The notes under the pieces: generated by a model
The model's input: the letters and a program-made list of their open reading frames with translations, nothing else
Databases searched by the model: none
What the model was told of the DNA's origin: nothing
Made by a program: the position numbers and the translations under genes
Assembly: GCA_016865035.1 (NCBI GenBank)
Contig: CP018227.1
Span: 208,501-272,500 of the forward strand
Reading direction: 5' to 3'
From: Kordiimonadales bacterium IMCC3096
GTDB taxonomy: Bacteria > Pseudomonadota > Alphaproteobacteria > Minwuiales > Minwuiaceae
DNA: 64,000 nt
Shown here: one piece after another, positions 44,645-53,364 of the stretch
Layout: the number at the start of each line of letters is the position of its first letter
How positions within the stretch are numbered: position 1 is the first letter of the stretch

Positions 44645-45749
44645 TCTGACCGATCTTCTTCCGTCCCTGGTTCACGGTCCTCAGGAACTCGATACCGTCG
44701 GCCGCGATGGCTTCGCCGATGTGAAGCCCCTCTTCACGCTCCAGCTCTTCGATATCCAGCCAGTTGGCATAGAGCTGACGCGTCCGGTCGGTGATGATGC
44801 CTGCGTTGAGCAGGGTCTTCACCAGAACACGCATGATGTTGGTCGGGTCCTTCAGATCGTTGCGCCGCTTGGAATCGCGGTCCGCATAGACCTCACGCAC
44901 CGAGTCGCGGACCCATTCCCATTCCAGACCGAACTGCGGGTAGATCGCCCGCTTCTGGCGGATGTTGGTCAGGTTGAACAGCAGGGTCTCGAAACAGCGT
45001 GCTGCCCAGTCCTCGACAATCTCATGCTCCCGCGTGTCCAGCTTCGGGATCGTGCGGTCCGCCCAGATCTTGCCAAAGCGGTGATGGAAGGCCTCGTCCG
45101 TCATCACCAGCTGCACCAGACGCTTCAGCACCGGGTCATTGGTATAGCGATGCAGGCTGGCAAAGGCCCCCATCGCCAGCCCTTCCACCAGCATCTGCAT
45201 GCCGACGAGCTTCTTGTAGACCTCCGGCGCGGCAACCAGTTCGTTCATCAGCCGTCCCAGTTCGTCACCCACCGGATAGGCCGTGCCCCAGCGGTTGCCG
45301 ATGTAGCGGGCGAAGCCGGTAACGTGACGGGCCTCCTCCCGCGCCTGATTGGCGGCATACTCCTGCGCACCCGCGTCCACCATGATGTGGCAGAGGCTTG
45401 CAGAGAGGCTCAGTGCCCCCTGCTCCCCATGCAGGATGCCGGACAGGCCCCAGCGGGTGGATTCGTTGGCCAGTCGGATGCGCTGCCCCTCGTCCAGCCG
45501 GTCACGCACGGCGCCGGAAAGTTCCGGTACCTGCTCCGGCGGCATCAGATATTCGTTCTCCAGATCGAACGGCTTCGACAGATCGACGTAGGCCGGGTTC
45601 AGCGGGTCCCAGAAATGGTCATGCGTGGCGGAAATGATCTCGTCGAACGCGTCAGTCCGACGGTTGTAGCGATCAACCTCCATCATCGCGGGAAAGGCGT
45701 CCCGATCGACGGTCTCGTAGACGGAATCACGCGTGATGTGTTGGTTCAT
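44634..45749 (-). CDS. Ferritin-like diiron protein (oxygenase/R2-like)
   Basis: This all-helical protein has 371 residues. Two ExxH-type motifs, REEARHVTG and TDEAFHHRFG, with two further helix glutamates (LHGEQGALS, VEGLAMG) match the ligand set of ferritin-like, ribonucleotide-reductase-R2-like diiron proteins. Similar proteins include AurF-type oxygenases, desaturases and R2-like ligand-binding oxidases; which of these it is cannot be settled. There is no tyrosyl-radical signature I can assign. It is preceded by a palindromic operator at 45811-45826. Confidence 0.75.
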   Translation of the reverse strand: MNQHITRDSVYETVDRDAFPAMMEVDRYNRRTDAFDEIISATHDHFWDPLNPAYVDLSKPFDLENEYLMPPEQVPELSGAVRDRLDEGQRIRLANESTRWGLSGILHGEQGALSLSASLCHIMVDAGAQEYAANQAREEARHVTGFARYIGNRWGTAYPVGDELGRLMNELVAAPEVYKKLVGMQMLVEGLAMGAFASLHRYTNDPVLKRLVQLVMTDEAFHHRFGKIWADRTIPKLDTREHEIVEDWAARCFETLLFNLTNIRQKRAIYPQFGLEWEWVRDSVREVYADRDSKRRNDLKDPTNIMRVLVKTLLNAGIITDRTRQLYANWLDIEELEREEGLHIGEAIAADGIEFLRTVNQGRKKIGQKPI

Positions 45750-45810
45750 GTCTCTCCCCTGACGTCAGTTTCGTGCCTGTCCGGCGTTTCCGCGGAAGGA
45801 TATTCTGCAG

Positions 45811-45826
45811 TTTACGTTAACGTCAA
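45811..45826 (-). promoter_or_regulatory. MerR-type operator and promoter of the diiron gene
   Basis: TTTACGTTAACGTCAA is a near-perfect 16-bp palindrome (centre GTTAAC) 62 bases upstream of the diiron start. Read on the minus strand, TTGACG (45826-45821) could be a -35 box with ATATCC 17 bases later as -10, so the operator would overlap the spacer, as MerR-family sites do. The sequence resembles proteobacterial LiuR sites (TTTACGTTnACGTAAA-like) for branched-chain and acyl-CoA catabolism. The regulator is not in the window. Confidence 0.5.
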
Positions 45827-45841
45827 TTGTCATTATGTCGA

Positions 45842-46537
45842 TCAGGCGCGAAACGGTCGACGACGGCGCACGTTCTCCCCGATCCGGCGGATCGCCTGCA
45901 ATGGATTGGGCTGGTTCCCGGCCGCGCCCAGCAGCTTTCCCTTGGCTTTCTCGATCTGCATGACATTGGCGATCCGGCGATCCAGGAAGGCCCAGGTATC
46001 GGCATGGTCGTCGGACCTGTCGTTCAGCCAGAACAGCAGCGTGCTCATGTAGACGCCCGCCAGAAGGGTGCGTTTCGTATAGAAGTTGAAATCGGTCGAG
46101 GTGTCGCCGATCGCCCGCCAGATCAGGTCCACCGTACGCCACAGCGCGCGGCTGGCCCGGGGGCCGCGATGCGGCAGTCCCAGATGGTTGAAGCCGCGGC
46201 GCACGGCCTCCTTGTGCGGTCCGGCGGCCTCCAGACGCATCCGGACAGCCTGGGTAATCTTCTCCCGGATCTTCATGCTCTCCAGATCCAGCGCCAGGAT
46301 GTCTTCCACCATGCGGCGGTCGGCCATCAGCAGATGATGGTCCAGCAGGTCCTCCACACCGCCCGGAAAGGCGCGATAGATGTCCAGATCGATCGCACCG
46401 GCGTCCCGTGCGGCGGCGCGCAGGGTCTGATCTGTCCAGCCATCGAAGGCCGCGTGCATCAGTGCTGCGTCGGCCATCCGGTCCCGCAGCGCGTTCAGGT
46501 CCGCCGTAACCGTTGCTTCATCGGATTCGGTCGTCAT
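45842..46537 (-). CDS. COQ9-family ubiquinone biosynthesis protein
   Basis: The protein has 231 residues. The C-terminal signature DTSTDFNFYTKRTLLAGVYM and STLLFWLNDRSDDHADTWAF followed by LDRRIANVM is that of bacterial and mitochondrial COQ9, a TetR-like lipid-binding protein that assists COQ7 in ubiquinone synthesis. The N-terminal TetR-like helix-turn-helix fold is degenerate. Its start overlaps the stop of the second deformylase (ATGA), and ubiG lies further upstream, so ubiquinone synthesis genes are grouped here. Confidence 0.93.
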   Translation of the reverse strand: MTTESDEATVTADLNALRDRMADAALMHAAFDGWTDQTLRAAARDAGAIDLDIYRAFPGGVEDLLDHHLLMADRRMVEDILALDLESMKIREKITQAVRMRLEAAGPHKEAVRRGFNHLGLPHRGPRASRALWRTVDLIWRAIGDTSTDFNFYTKRTLLAGVYMSTLLFWLNDRSDDHADTWAFLDRRIANVMQIEKAKGKLLGAAGNQPNPLQAIRRIGENVRRRRPFRA

Positions 46538-47088
46538 GCGTCCTCTCCTTCTGCCGTAGGTGATGTGTCTTCCGCACTGGCGACCAGATGTTTCATCTCG
46601 GTCTCGAAGATCAGGTGCTTCAGGTCCGGCATGCGCTGCGGATAGAGCACACCGTCCAGATGATCACATTCATGCTGTACCACGCGCGCATGAAACCCCT
46701 CAACGGTGCGGTCGATCATCTGGCCGTCGATCCCCTGCCCGCGATAGCGCACCGCGGCAGGCCGGGGCACCAGGCCACGCAGCCCAGGCACGGACAGGCA
46801 GCCTTCCCAGCCCCACTCGACCGTTTCCGTTACGGGCTCGACAACCGGATTGCACAGGATGGTCAGCGGCACGGTCTCGTGCCCCCGTCCTGGCGGTACC
46901 TGGAACATCACCAGCCGGATGGATTCATGCACCTGCGGCGCGGCCAGCCCGGCACCCCCGATGTCATCCAGCGTTTCCATCATGTCGCCAACCAGATGCA
47001 GCAGTTCCGGGGCCGTGGGATCCGCGACAGGCCGCGCAACGCGCAACAGGACCGGGTGCCCCATCCGGGCGATCTTCCGAATGGCCAT
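46534..47088 (-). CDS. Peptide deformylase (second copy)
   Basis: The protein has 184 residues and all three motifs: GGAGLAAPQVH (motif 1), WEGCLSVPGLRG (motif 2, Cys ligand) and QHECDHLDGVL (motif 3, His ligands and catalytic Glu; the Cys at the usual Met position is unusual). Paralogous deformylases are common in alphaproteobacteria. It overlaps ubiG by 1 base and COQ9 by 4, so the three are transcribed together. The organism thus has two deformylases with different contexts (see 2395-2913). Confidence 0.95.
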   Translation of the reverse strand: MAIRKIARMGHPVLLRVARPVADPTAPELLHLVGDMMETLDDIGGAGLAAPQVHESIRLVMFQVPPGRGHETVPLTILCNPVVEPVTETVEWGWEGCLSVPGLRGLVPRPAAVRYRGQGIDGQMIDRTVEGFHARVVQHECDHLDGVLYPQRMPDLKHLIFETEMKHLVASAEDTSPTAEGEDA

Positions 47089-47828
47089 CAGTCGCTGCCC
47101 CGTGTCGCGGTGGCGAAGTAGTTCACGTCCAGATCCCGGCTGTCGAGGGACCAGCCTGTCAGCGGGCTGAACACCAGCCCGGTCAGATCCTCCAGTTGCA
47201 GCCCGCCATTGCGGAAGTGCGCGGCCAGTTCAGAGGGTTTGACGAACTTGGCGTGTGAATGGGTGCCGACCGGCAACCAGCGCATCACGCGCTCCGCCCC
47301 GAAGACAGCCAGCGCCCAGGCCTTCGGGGTCCGGTTCAGGGTGGAGAAGATGACCAGCCCGCCCGGGCGCACCAGTTTCGCGACCGAGGCCACGAACAGG
47401 CCGACATCGGCAACATGCTCCACGATCTCCAGCGCCAGCACGACGTCGAACTGCGCGCCCTGTTCGACCAGCGCCTCCGCCGTGTCATGCCGGTAGTCGA
47501 TCTGCAGGCCCAGCCCCGTCGCATGGGTGCGGGCGGCCTGGATGTTGTCCCCGGCCGCATCGACACCGGTCACGTCCCCGCCCAGCCGCGCCATGGGTTC
47601 CGCCACCAGCCCGCCGCCACAGCCGATATCCAGGATCGAAAGCCCCTTCAGCGGCGCTGGCCCCTGTCCGTTGCAGTCAAAGTGGCGCACGATCTGCGCC
47701 TTCAGATACCGCATCCGGGCCGGGGTGAGCTGATGCAGCGGTTTCATCGGCCCGTCCGCGTCCCACCAGGTCTCCGCCATGGCGCTGAAACGGCTGATTT
47801 CTTCCGGATCGACGGTGGTGGCGGTCAT
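47088..47828 (-). CDS. ubiG: Ubiquinone biosynthesis O-methyltransferase
   Basis: This SAM-dependent methyltransferase has 246 residues and carries out both O-methylations of ubiquinone synthesis. Motif I is LDIGCGGGLVAEPMARLG, and the UbiG N-terminus EEISRFSAMAETWWDADGPM is present. It is the first gene of ubiG-def-COQ9 and is divergent from lysC, a gene order often seen in alphaproteobacteria. It acts at the membrane-associated quinone pool. Confidence 0.96.
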   Translation of the reverse strand: MTATTVDPEEISRFSAMAETWWDADGPMKPLHQLTPARMRYLKAQIVRHFDCNGQGPAPLKGLSILDIGCGGGLVAEPMARLGGDVTGVDAAGDNIQAARTHATGLGLQIDYRHDTAEALVEQGAQFDVVLALEIVEHVADVGLFVASVAKLVRPGGLVIFSTLNRTPKAWALAVFGAERVMRWLPVGTHSHAKFVKPSELAAHFRNGGLQLEDLTGLVFSPLTGWSLDSRDLDVNYFATATRGSD

Positions 47829-47921
47829 GAAAACTCCTGATCGTCTGGCCTGTCCGGTCGATTTGCCGCGAAATGCAGCGCGTTGCGGACTTGCGACCCG
47901 TGCCTTCGCTAATTAAGACGT

Positions 47922-47962
47922 GCGGCCTTGAGCTCGCAAGGGGCCGCGACACATTGGTCGCG
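47922..47962 (+). promoter_or_regulatory. Two overlapping hairpins in the lysC leader
   Basis: GCGGCCTTG (47922-47930) pairs with CAAGG-GG-CCGC (47937-47947, GG bulge), and CGCGAC (47945-47950) pairs with GTCGCG (47957-47962). The two stems share 47945-47947, so they exclude each other. This is the architecture of an attenuator, but no T tract or leader peptide was found. Confidence 0.35.
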
Positions 47963-48013
47963 ATCCAAGGACATGCAGGAGGCGGCACGGCAGACACCGG
48001 GCCGGGACAACAG

Positions 48014-49234
48014 ATGGCGCGCATCGTCATGAAATTCGGCGGAACGTCCGTCGGCGATGTCGACCGCATTCGCAACGCGGCACGACGCGTGAAGGCGGAG
48101 GTCGAGGCTGGGAACGAGGTCGCGGTCGTCGTCTCCGCCATGTCGGGGGAGACGAACCGGCTGGTCGGACTGACACGCGAAGTCTCCGCCATGCACGATG
48201 CCCGCGAATACGACACCGTTGTCGCGGCGGGGGAGCAGGTGACCATCGGCCTGATGGCCATGGCACTGCAGGATCTGGAAGTGAACGCGCGCTCGTGGCT
48301 CGGCTGGCAGATCCCCGTACATACCACCAATGCCCACAGCGCCGCCCGCATCGACCGGATCGAGACCGACGAACTGATCCGCCGCTTCGGTGAGGGGCAG
48401 GTCGCCGTTGTCGCTGGCTTCCAGGGCATCGCCAGTGACGGTCGCATCTCCACGCTCGGGCGCGGTGGCTCCGACACCTCCGCCGTCGCTCTCGCTGCTG
48501 CGCTGAAGGCTGATCGCTGCGACATCTACACGGATGTGGACGGCGTCTATACCGCCGATCCGCGGATCGTCTCTGCGGCGCAGAAGCTTGACCGCATCAC
48601 CTATGAGGAGATGCTGGAACTCGCGTCCCTGGGGGCGAAGGTCCTGCAGACCCGGTCCGTAGAACTGGCGATGAACCACGGCGTGCGCGTACATGTGCGC
48701 TCCAGCTTTTCAGATGAGCAAGGGACCCTGGTGGTCGACGAGGAGGAAATCGTGGAACAGCAGATGGTGAACGGCGTTACCTACGCGCCGGATGAGGCGA
48801 AGGTGACCCTGCGCCAGGTGGCCGACCGCCCCGGTGTCTCCGCGGCGATCTTCGGTGCGCTGGCCGACGCCAACATCAACGTCGACATGATCGTGCAGAA
48901 CATCACGGAAGATGGCGCGACCACCGACCTGACCTTCACCGTCAACCGCGACCAGCTGCAGCGCGCCCTGACGATCCTGGAGGGCATCAAGTCCGACGTC
49001 GGCTGGCGGGAAGTGGTCTCGGCCTCCGATGTCGTGAAGGTCTCCATCGTCGGCGTCGGCATGCGCAGCCACGTCGGTGTCGCCCAGACCATGTTCCGGG
49101 CACTGGCGGAGAAAGGCATCAACATCCAGGTCATCACCACCTCCGAAATCAAGGTGAGCGTGCTGATCTCGGCGGACTACAAGGAACTTGCCGTCCGCGC
49201 CCTTCACACCGCCTTCGGTCTCGACGCCGCCTGA
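48014..49234 (+). CDS. lysC: Aspartate kinase
   Basis: The protein has 406 residues. It phosphorylates aspartate at the head of lysine, threonine and methionine synthesis. The N-terminus is ARIVMKFGGTSVGD (kinase loop) and the active-site block VAGFQGIASDGRISTLGRGG follows. The C-terminal half has two ACT domains (VADRPGVSAAIFGALADANI and VGVGMRSHVGVAQTMFRALA) that bind lysine or threonine for feedback control. The start is at ATG 48014 because the frame further upstream is not conserved; a clear ribosome binding site is lacking. Confidence 0.96.
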   Translation: MARIVMKFGGTSVGDVDRIRNAARRVKAEVEAGNEVAVVVSAMSGETNRLVGLTREVSAMHDAREYDTVVAAGEQVTIGLMAMALQDLEVNARSWLGWQIPVHTTNAHSAARIDRIETDELIRRFGEGQVAVVAGFQGIASDGRISTLGRGGSDTSAVALAAALKADRCDIYTDVDGVYTADPRIVSAAQKLDRITYEEMLELASLGAKVLQTRSVELAMNHGVRVHVRSSFSDEQGTLVVDEEEIVEQQMVNGVTYAPDEAKVTLRQVADRPGVSAAIFGALADANINVDMIVQNITEDGATTDLTFTVNRDQLQRALTILEGIKSDVGWREVVSASDVVKVSIVGVGMRSHVGVAQTMFRALAEKGINIQVITTSEIKVSVLISADYKELAVRALHTAFGLDAA

Positions 49235-49255
49235 CAGGCGACAGACCACCAATAC

Positions 49256-50809
49256 CTACCCGACACTGCGTCCCTTGCCCTCCCAGTAGGGGGCGCGGAT
49301 GTCGCGTTTCAGCACCTTGCCAACAGGACTGCGCGGCAGTTCCGGCCAGAAGTCCACGGACTTCGGGGCCTTGACCGATCCCAGCTTCTCCTTGCACAGC
49401 GCAATGATCTCTTCCTCGCTGACCGTCGCGCCGGGCTTCAGCTCGATGACCGCCTTCAGGGCTTCACCCCACTTCTCGTGGGGCACGCCGATCACGGCGC
49501 AGTCCTGCACGGCGGCATGGGTCCAGATCACCTGCTCCACCTCCGACGGATAGACGTTGAAGCCACCGGTGATGATCATGTCCTTCAACCGGTCGACGAT
49601 ATAGACGAACCCGTCCTCGTCGATCCGGCCGATATCGCCCGTATGGTGCCAGCCATGGGTGCTGGCAGCGGCGGTTTCCTCGGGTTGCCGGAAATAGCCT
49701 TCCATCACCATCTCGCCCCGCAGCACGATCTCGCCGGATTCTCCCTGGGGCAGGATCGTCCCGTCCTCCCCCATGATCTCGACGCGGGTGTAGGGGGTCG
49801 GCCTGCCGCAGGACAGCAGCCGGTGATGCTTGTTCGTGCTCAGCGCCTCCGCATGGTCGGCGGGCGACATGTAGGTGGCGATCATCGGGGCTTCGGCCTG
49901 GCCATAGGTCTGGGTCATGACGGGACCGAAGACCTCCATCGCCTCCTTCAGCTTGTCGGCGGACATGGGCGCGGCGGCATAGATGAAATGCTGCAGGCTG
50001 GAGTAGTCGTAGTCGCGCACCTTCGGGTGGGCCAGCATGACGTAGATCACGGTGGGCGGCAGGAACAGATGCGTCACCCGGTGCTTCTCGATCATCTGCA
50101 TGATCTTCTCCGGCGCGGTCTCCGTCATGAAGATGTTGGTCGCGCCATAGGGCAGCAGCGGGAAGGAAACACCGCCCGCCGCATGGGTCATCGGCGCCAC
50201 CATCAGATGCACCGGCGGTGCCGTCACCGGCATCATGACGTGGAACGTCGCCACCATCGTCTCCCAGGCCCGCGTGCTCAGCATGACCCCCTTGGGCCGC
50301 CCGGTGGTGCCGCCGGATGACATCTGCGAACAGATGGTCTCGGGCGGCAGCAGCGGGTCCGGTGCCGGATCCGGATCGACCGGCATCCAGTCGTCCAGGA
50401 ACGGCAGGCCATCGACCGGCGCATCCGTCGTCACCACCAGCCGGATCGACGGCACCTCTGCCCGCACCTGCGCGACATGATCGGCAAAGCTGGAATGCAC
50501 GAACAGGATCTCCGTCTGGTTGTTGTCCAGGACGTAGATGTTCTCCTCCAGCGCATTGCGGGCATTGATCGGCACCCAGATGCCGTTCTGGCGGCTGATG
50601 GCCAGCACACAGGCGTAGGCCATCGCGTGATTGGGTGACCAGACCGCGATGCGGGCACCGGTTCCGATCCCCTCTCCCCGCAACCCGGCGGCGATCCGCT
50701 GTGTCAGCTCACGGACGGTGGCATAGGTCCAGCCGTTCTGCCCGTCCGAAAGGCAGTCCCGGTCCGGGAACTGCCGTGCCCCCTGGTCGAACAGATCAAT
50801 CATACGCAT
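49256..50809 (-). CDS. Acyl-CoA synthetase / AMP-binding ligase
   Basis: This ANL-superfamily enzyme has 517 residues and joins a carboxylic acid to CoA via an acyl-adenylate. The A3 motif SSGGTTGRPKGVM, A5 TYGQAEAPM, A7 HHTGDIGRIDEDGFVYIVDRL and the A10 Lys in PRSPVGKVLKRDI are all visible. The start is at ATG 50809 (MRMIDLFD), preceded by GGAGA. It is of the general long/medium-chain or aromatic acid type. The gene stands alone between lysC (convergent) and prfC (divergent). Confidence 0.93.
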   Translation of the reverse strand: MRMIDLFDQGARQFPDRDCLSDGQNGWTYATVRELTQRIAAGLRGEGIGTGARIAVWSPNHAMAYACVLAISRQNGIWVPINARNALEENIYVLDNNQTEILFVHSSFADHVAQVRAEVPSIRLVVTTDAPVDGLPFLDDWMPVDPDPAPDPLLPPETICSQMSSGGTTGRPKGVMLSTRAWETMVATFHVMMPVTAPPVHLMVAPMTHAAGGVSFPLLPYGATNIFMTETAPEKIMQMIEKHRVTHLFLPPTVIYVMLAHPKVRDYDYSSLQHFIYAAAPMSADKLKEAMEVFGPVMTQTYGQAEAPMIATYMSPADHAEALSTNKHHRLLSCGRPTPYTRVEIMGEDGTILPQGESGEIVLRGEMVMEGYFRQPEETAAASTHGWHHTGDIGRIDEDGFVYIVDRLKDMIITGGFNVYPSEVEQVIWTHAAVQDCAVIGVPHEKWGEALKAVIELKPGATVSEEEIIALCKEKLGSVKAPKSVDFWPELPRSPVGKVLKRDIRAPYWEGKGRSVG

Positions 50810-50922
50810 GGTCACTCTCCCCTGTGCTCCGTTGCCAAGAGATAGCAGCCCGTACCGGCCCCGTCTCCGCCGCAGCCAGAATACCCCTCCCCAAGCCAGC
50901 GCATTTCGGCTATCCCCCGCGC

Positions 50923-52527
50923 ATGAATGCATTGGAGACAGAAACCGGGCGGCGGCGGACTTTCGCCATCATCGCCCATCCCGACGCCGGCAAGACCACG
51001 CTGACCGAGAAGCTGCTGCTGTTCGGCGGTGCGATCCAGATGGCCGGTGCCGTCAAGGCGCGTGGCGATCAGCGCCGCGCACGTTCGGACTGGATGAAGG
51101 TCGAACAGGACCGCGGCATCTCCGTGTCCGCCTCCGTCATGACCTTCGACTATGGTCCGCACACGTTCAACCTGCTGGACACGCCGGGGCATGAGGACTT
51201 CTCGGAAGATACCTACCGGGTCCTGACCGCCGTCGATTCCGCGATCATGGTGATCGACGGGGCCCGTGGCATCCAGTCCCAGACACGCAAGCTGTTCGAG
51301 GTCTGCCGGCTGCGGGACGTGCCCATCATCACCTTCGTCAACAAGATGGACCGCGAAGCCCGCGACCCGTTCGAACTGATGGACGAGATCGAGCAGGATC
51401 TGGCACTGGACGTGACTCCCGCCAACTGGCCCATCGGCATGGGGCGCGATTTTCAGGGATGCTACGACCTGATGCGCGACCGGCTGGTGCTGATGGCCCG
51501 CAGCCGCGAGAAGCAGGGCGAGATCACCGCCGAACTGAAGGGACTGGACGATCCGGAACTGGATAGCCAGCTCGGCGCACGCGCGGCGGAGCAGTTGCGC
51601 GAAGAGGCCGGCATGGCACGCGAACTCTGCCCCGCCTTCGACGGACAGGCCTATCGCGAGGGCAACATGACGCCGGTGTTCTTCGGCAGTGCCGTGAATG
51701 CCTTCGGCGTGCAGGACCTGATGAACACGCTCGGCAGCGACGCTCCTGCCCCCCGGGCCCAGATCACCACCAGCCGCACGGTCCAGCCGACGGAGCCGAA
51801 GGTTTCAGGCTTTGTCTTCAAGGTGCAGGCGAACATGGATCCGAAGCACCGCGACCGCGTCGCCTTCGTGCGGCTGGTGTCGGGCCACTTCAAGCGCGGC
51901 ATGCGGCTGAAACATGTCCGCACCGGCAAGCAACTGGCCGTCCACAATCCGGTCATGTTCCTCGCCGGCGACCGGGAGACTGCGGAAGAAGCATGGCCCG
52001 GCGACATCATCGGCATTCCGAATCACGGCCAGCTTTCCATCGGTGACACGCTGACGGAGGGGGAGGAAATCCGCTTCCGTGGCGTGCCCAGCTTCGCGCC
52101 GGAACTGCTGCAGCGGGTGCGCGCGACCGACCCCCTGCGCGCCAAGCACCTGGGCGAGGCGCTGAAGCAACTGGCGGAAGAAGGCGTCGCCCGCGTCTTC
52201 CGGCCACGCATCGGTTCGGATTGGGTGGTCGGCGTGCTCGGTGCGCTGCAGTTCGATGTGCTCGCGGAGCGGATCAAGACCGAATACAACCTGCCGGTCC
52301 GGTTCGAGTCGACGGAACTGTTCACCGCGCGCTGGGTCTTCGCCGACACCGCGGACATGATCAAGCGCTTCGGTGACGAGAACGGTGCCTCCATCGCCGA
52401 TGATCACGAGGGCGATCCGGTCTTCCTGGCGCGCAACGCCTGGCACCTGGAGCGCGCCCAGCAGGACTGGGCCGATGTGCGCTTCATGGCGACGAAGGAT
52501 CCCGGCGTGGGCGATCTGGCCGCCTGA
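50923..52527 (+). CDS. prfC: Peptide chain release factor 3
   Basis: The GTPase has 534 residues. It recycles RF1/RF2 after translation termination. G1 is AHPDAGKTT (18-26), the switch region includes RARSDWMKVEQDRGISVSAS, G3 is DTPGHEDF and G4 is NKMD. The domain II/III part follows to the end. The start is ATG 50923 (MNALETETG). The ribosome binding site is poor. RF3 is not universal in alphaproteobacteria, so its presence is a mild marker. Confidence 0.97.
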   Translation: MNALETETGRRRTFAIIAHPDAGKTTLTEKLLLFGGAIQMAGAVKARGDQRRARSDWMKVEQDRGISVSASVMTFDYGPHTFNLLDTPGHEDFSEDTYRVLTAVDSAIMVIDGARGIQSQTRKLFEVCRLRDVPIITFVNKMDREARDPFELMDEIEQDLALDVTPANWPIGMGRDFQGCYDLMRDRLVLMARSREKQGEITAELKGLDDPELDSQLGARAAEQLREEAGMARELCPAFDGQAYREGNMTPVFFGSAVNAFGVQDLMNTLGSDAPAPRAQITTSRTVQPTEPKVSGFVFKVQANMDPKHRDRVAFVRLVSGHFKRGMRLKHVRTGKQLAVHNPVMFLAGDRETAEEAWPGDIIGIPNHGQLSIGDTLTEGEEIRFRGVPSFAPELLQRVRATDPLRAKHLGEALKQLAEEGVARVFRPRIGSDWVVGVLGALQFDVLAERIKTEYNLPVRFESTELFTARWVFADTADMIKRFGDENGASIADDHEGDPVFLARNAWHLERAQQDWADVRFMATKDPGVGDLAA

Positions 52528-52552
52528 TTGTCCGGCTGGTTGTCACGCCTGC

Positions 52553-52726
52553 TCAGTGGCGCAGGTCACCCGGCTCCAGATCGTCGAAGTCCGCAGGCTC
52601 CGTACCGGGCAGGACATAGTCCTCCGACAGCCAGCGCTTGAGGTCGACATCGGCACAGCGCCTGGAACAGAAGGGCCGCACGGCCTGCTCGGTCGGGCGG
52701 GAACAGATCGGGCATCGGGTCGTCAT
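52553..52726 (-). CDS. yacG: DNA gyrase inhibitor YacG, zinc-binding
   Basis: This small protein has 57 residues. The zinc site is CPICSRP together with FCSRRCADVDL, and the remainder is acidic (LPGTEPADFDDLEP). YacG binds and inhibits gyrase in E. coli. The start is at the ATG at 52726 (MTTRCPICS). In most alphaproteobacteria it directly follows rng; here a PAS protein gene stands between the two. Confidence 0.93.
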   Translation of the reverse strand: MTTRCPICSRPTEQAVRPFCSRRCADVDLKRWLSEDYVLPGTEPADFDDLEPGDLRH

Positions 52727-52784
52727 CAAATGGCCTCGGCATCCTGGGTGGAACGACACGCGTGCATCACGCTGTTCGGACCGA

Positions 52785-53318
52785 TCATATCTCCGAACAG
52801 GGAATCTGGACAATGTCGGACGGCAACAGCGGGGGCTGGTCGGGCCATCTGCGTCGGGAGGAATAGAGCCCCACACCGATGATCGTGTCCGCAGGCTGGT
52901 CCGCAGCCGATGCGAAGGGCAGCAGCAGCCGCTCCGCCTGAGTCAACCGCGCGTTGGACAGGATTTCATTGGCGGTGCCGTAGTGCACGCAGGGCACCCC
53001 GAGGATCCTTTCCCAACGCTCTGTGATCACCGGATGGTCCCTGGCCCCGACAATCTGCAACAGGGTTTCGCCCCTGATCGCCCGGCCATAGGCGTCATTC
53101 ACATGCTCTCCGGCCAGCTCACAGACGTAGTCGCCAGCATCCTCATGGAAGCGATAGATGTAGATGTTGGAGAGCAGTGACGGCACCGAGGTGGGATCGA
53201 AGGCCTTGCGCAACGGCACGGTCGCATCACCACGTGCGGCCCGCCAGACATCCAGAAACCGATGCAGGCGGGGATCCATGTCTGCAAGCTTCGGCGTCTG
53301 GACTGTGTTCCCGGTCAT
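52785..53318 (-). CDS. PAS-domain protein of the alphaproteobacterial PAS_5 type
   Basis: The protein has 177 residues. The order DPRLHRFLDVWRAARGD, VPLRKAFDPTSVPSLLSNIY, GDYVCELAGEHVNDAYGRAI and RGETLLQIVGARDHPVITERW is typical of the PAS_5 family of orphan PAS proteins with no output domain, which probably act in signalling. The start is at ATG 53318. It lies 46 bases after the rng stop, so it splits the usual rng-yacG pair and may be co-transcribed. Confidence 0.75.
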   Translation of the reverse strand: MTGNTVQTPKLADMDPRLHRFLDVWRAARGDATVPLRKAFDPTSVPSLLSNIYIYRFHEDAGDYVCELAGEHVNDAYGRAIRGETLLQIVGARDHPVITERWERILGVPCVHYGTANEILSNARLTQAERLLLPFASAADQPADTIIGVGLYSSRRRWPDQPPLLPSDIVQIPCSEI

Positions 53319-53364
53319 GGCTCTTTCTCTCATATTCGCGGAAGTGCCACAATGAGCAGTCGGT

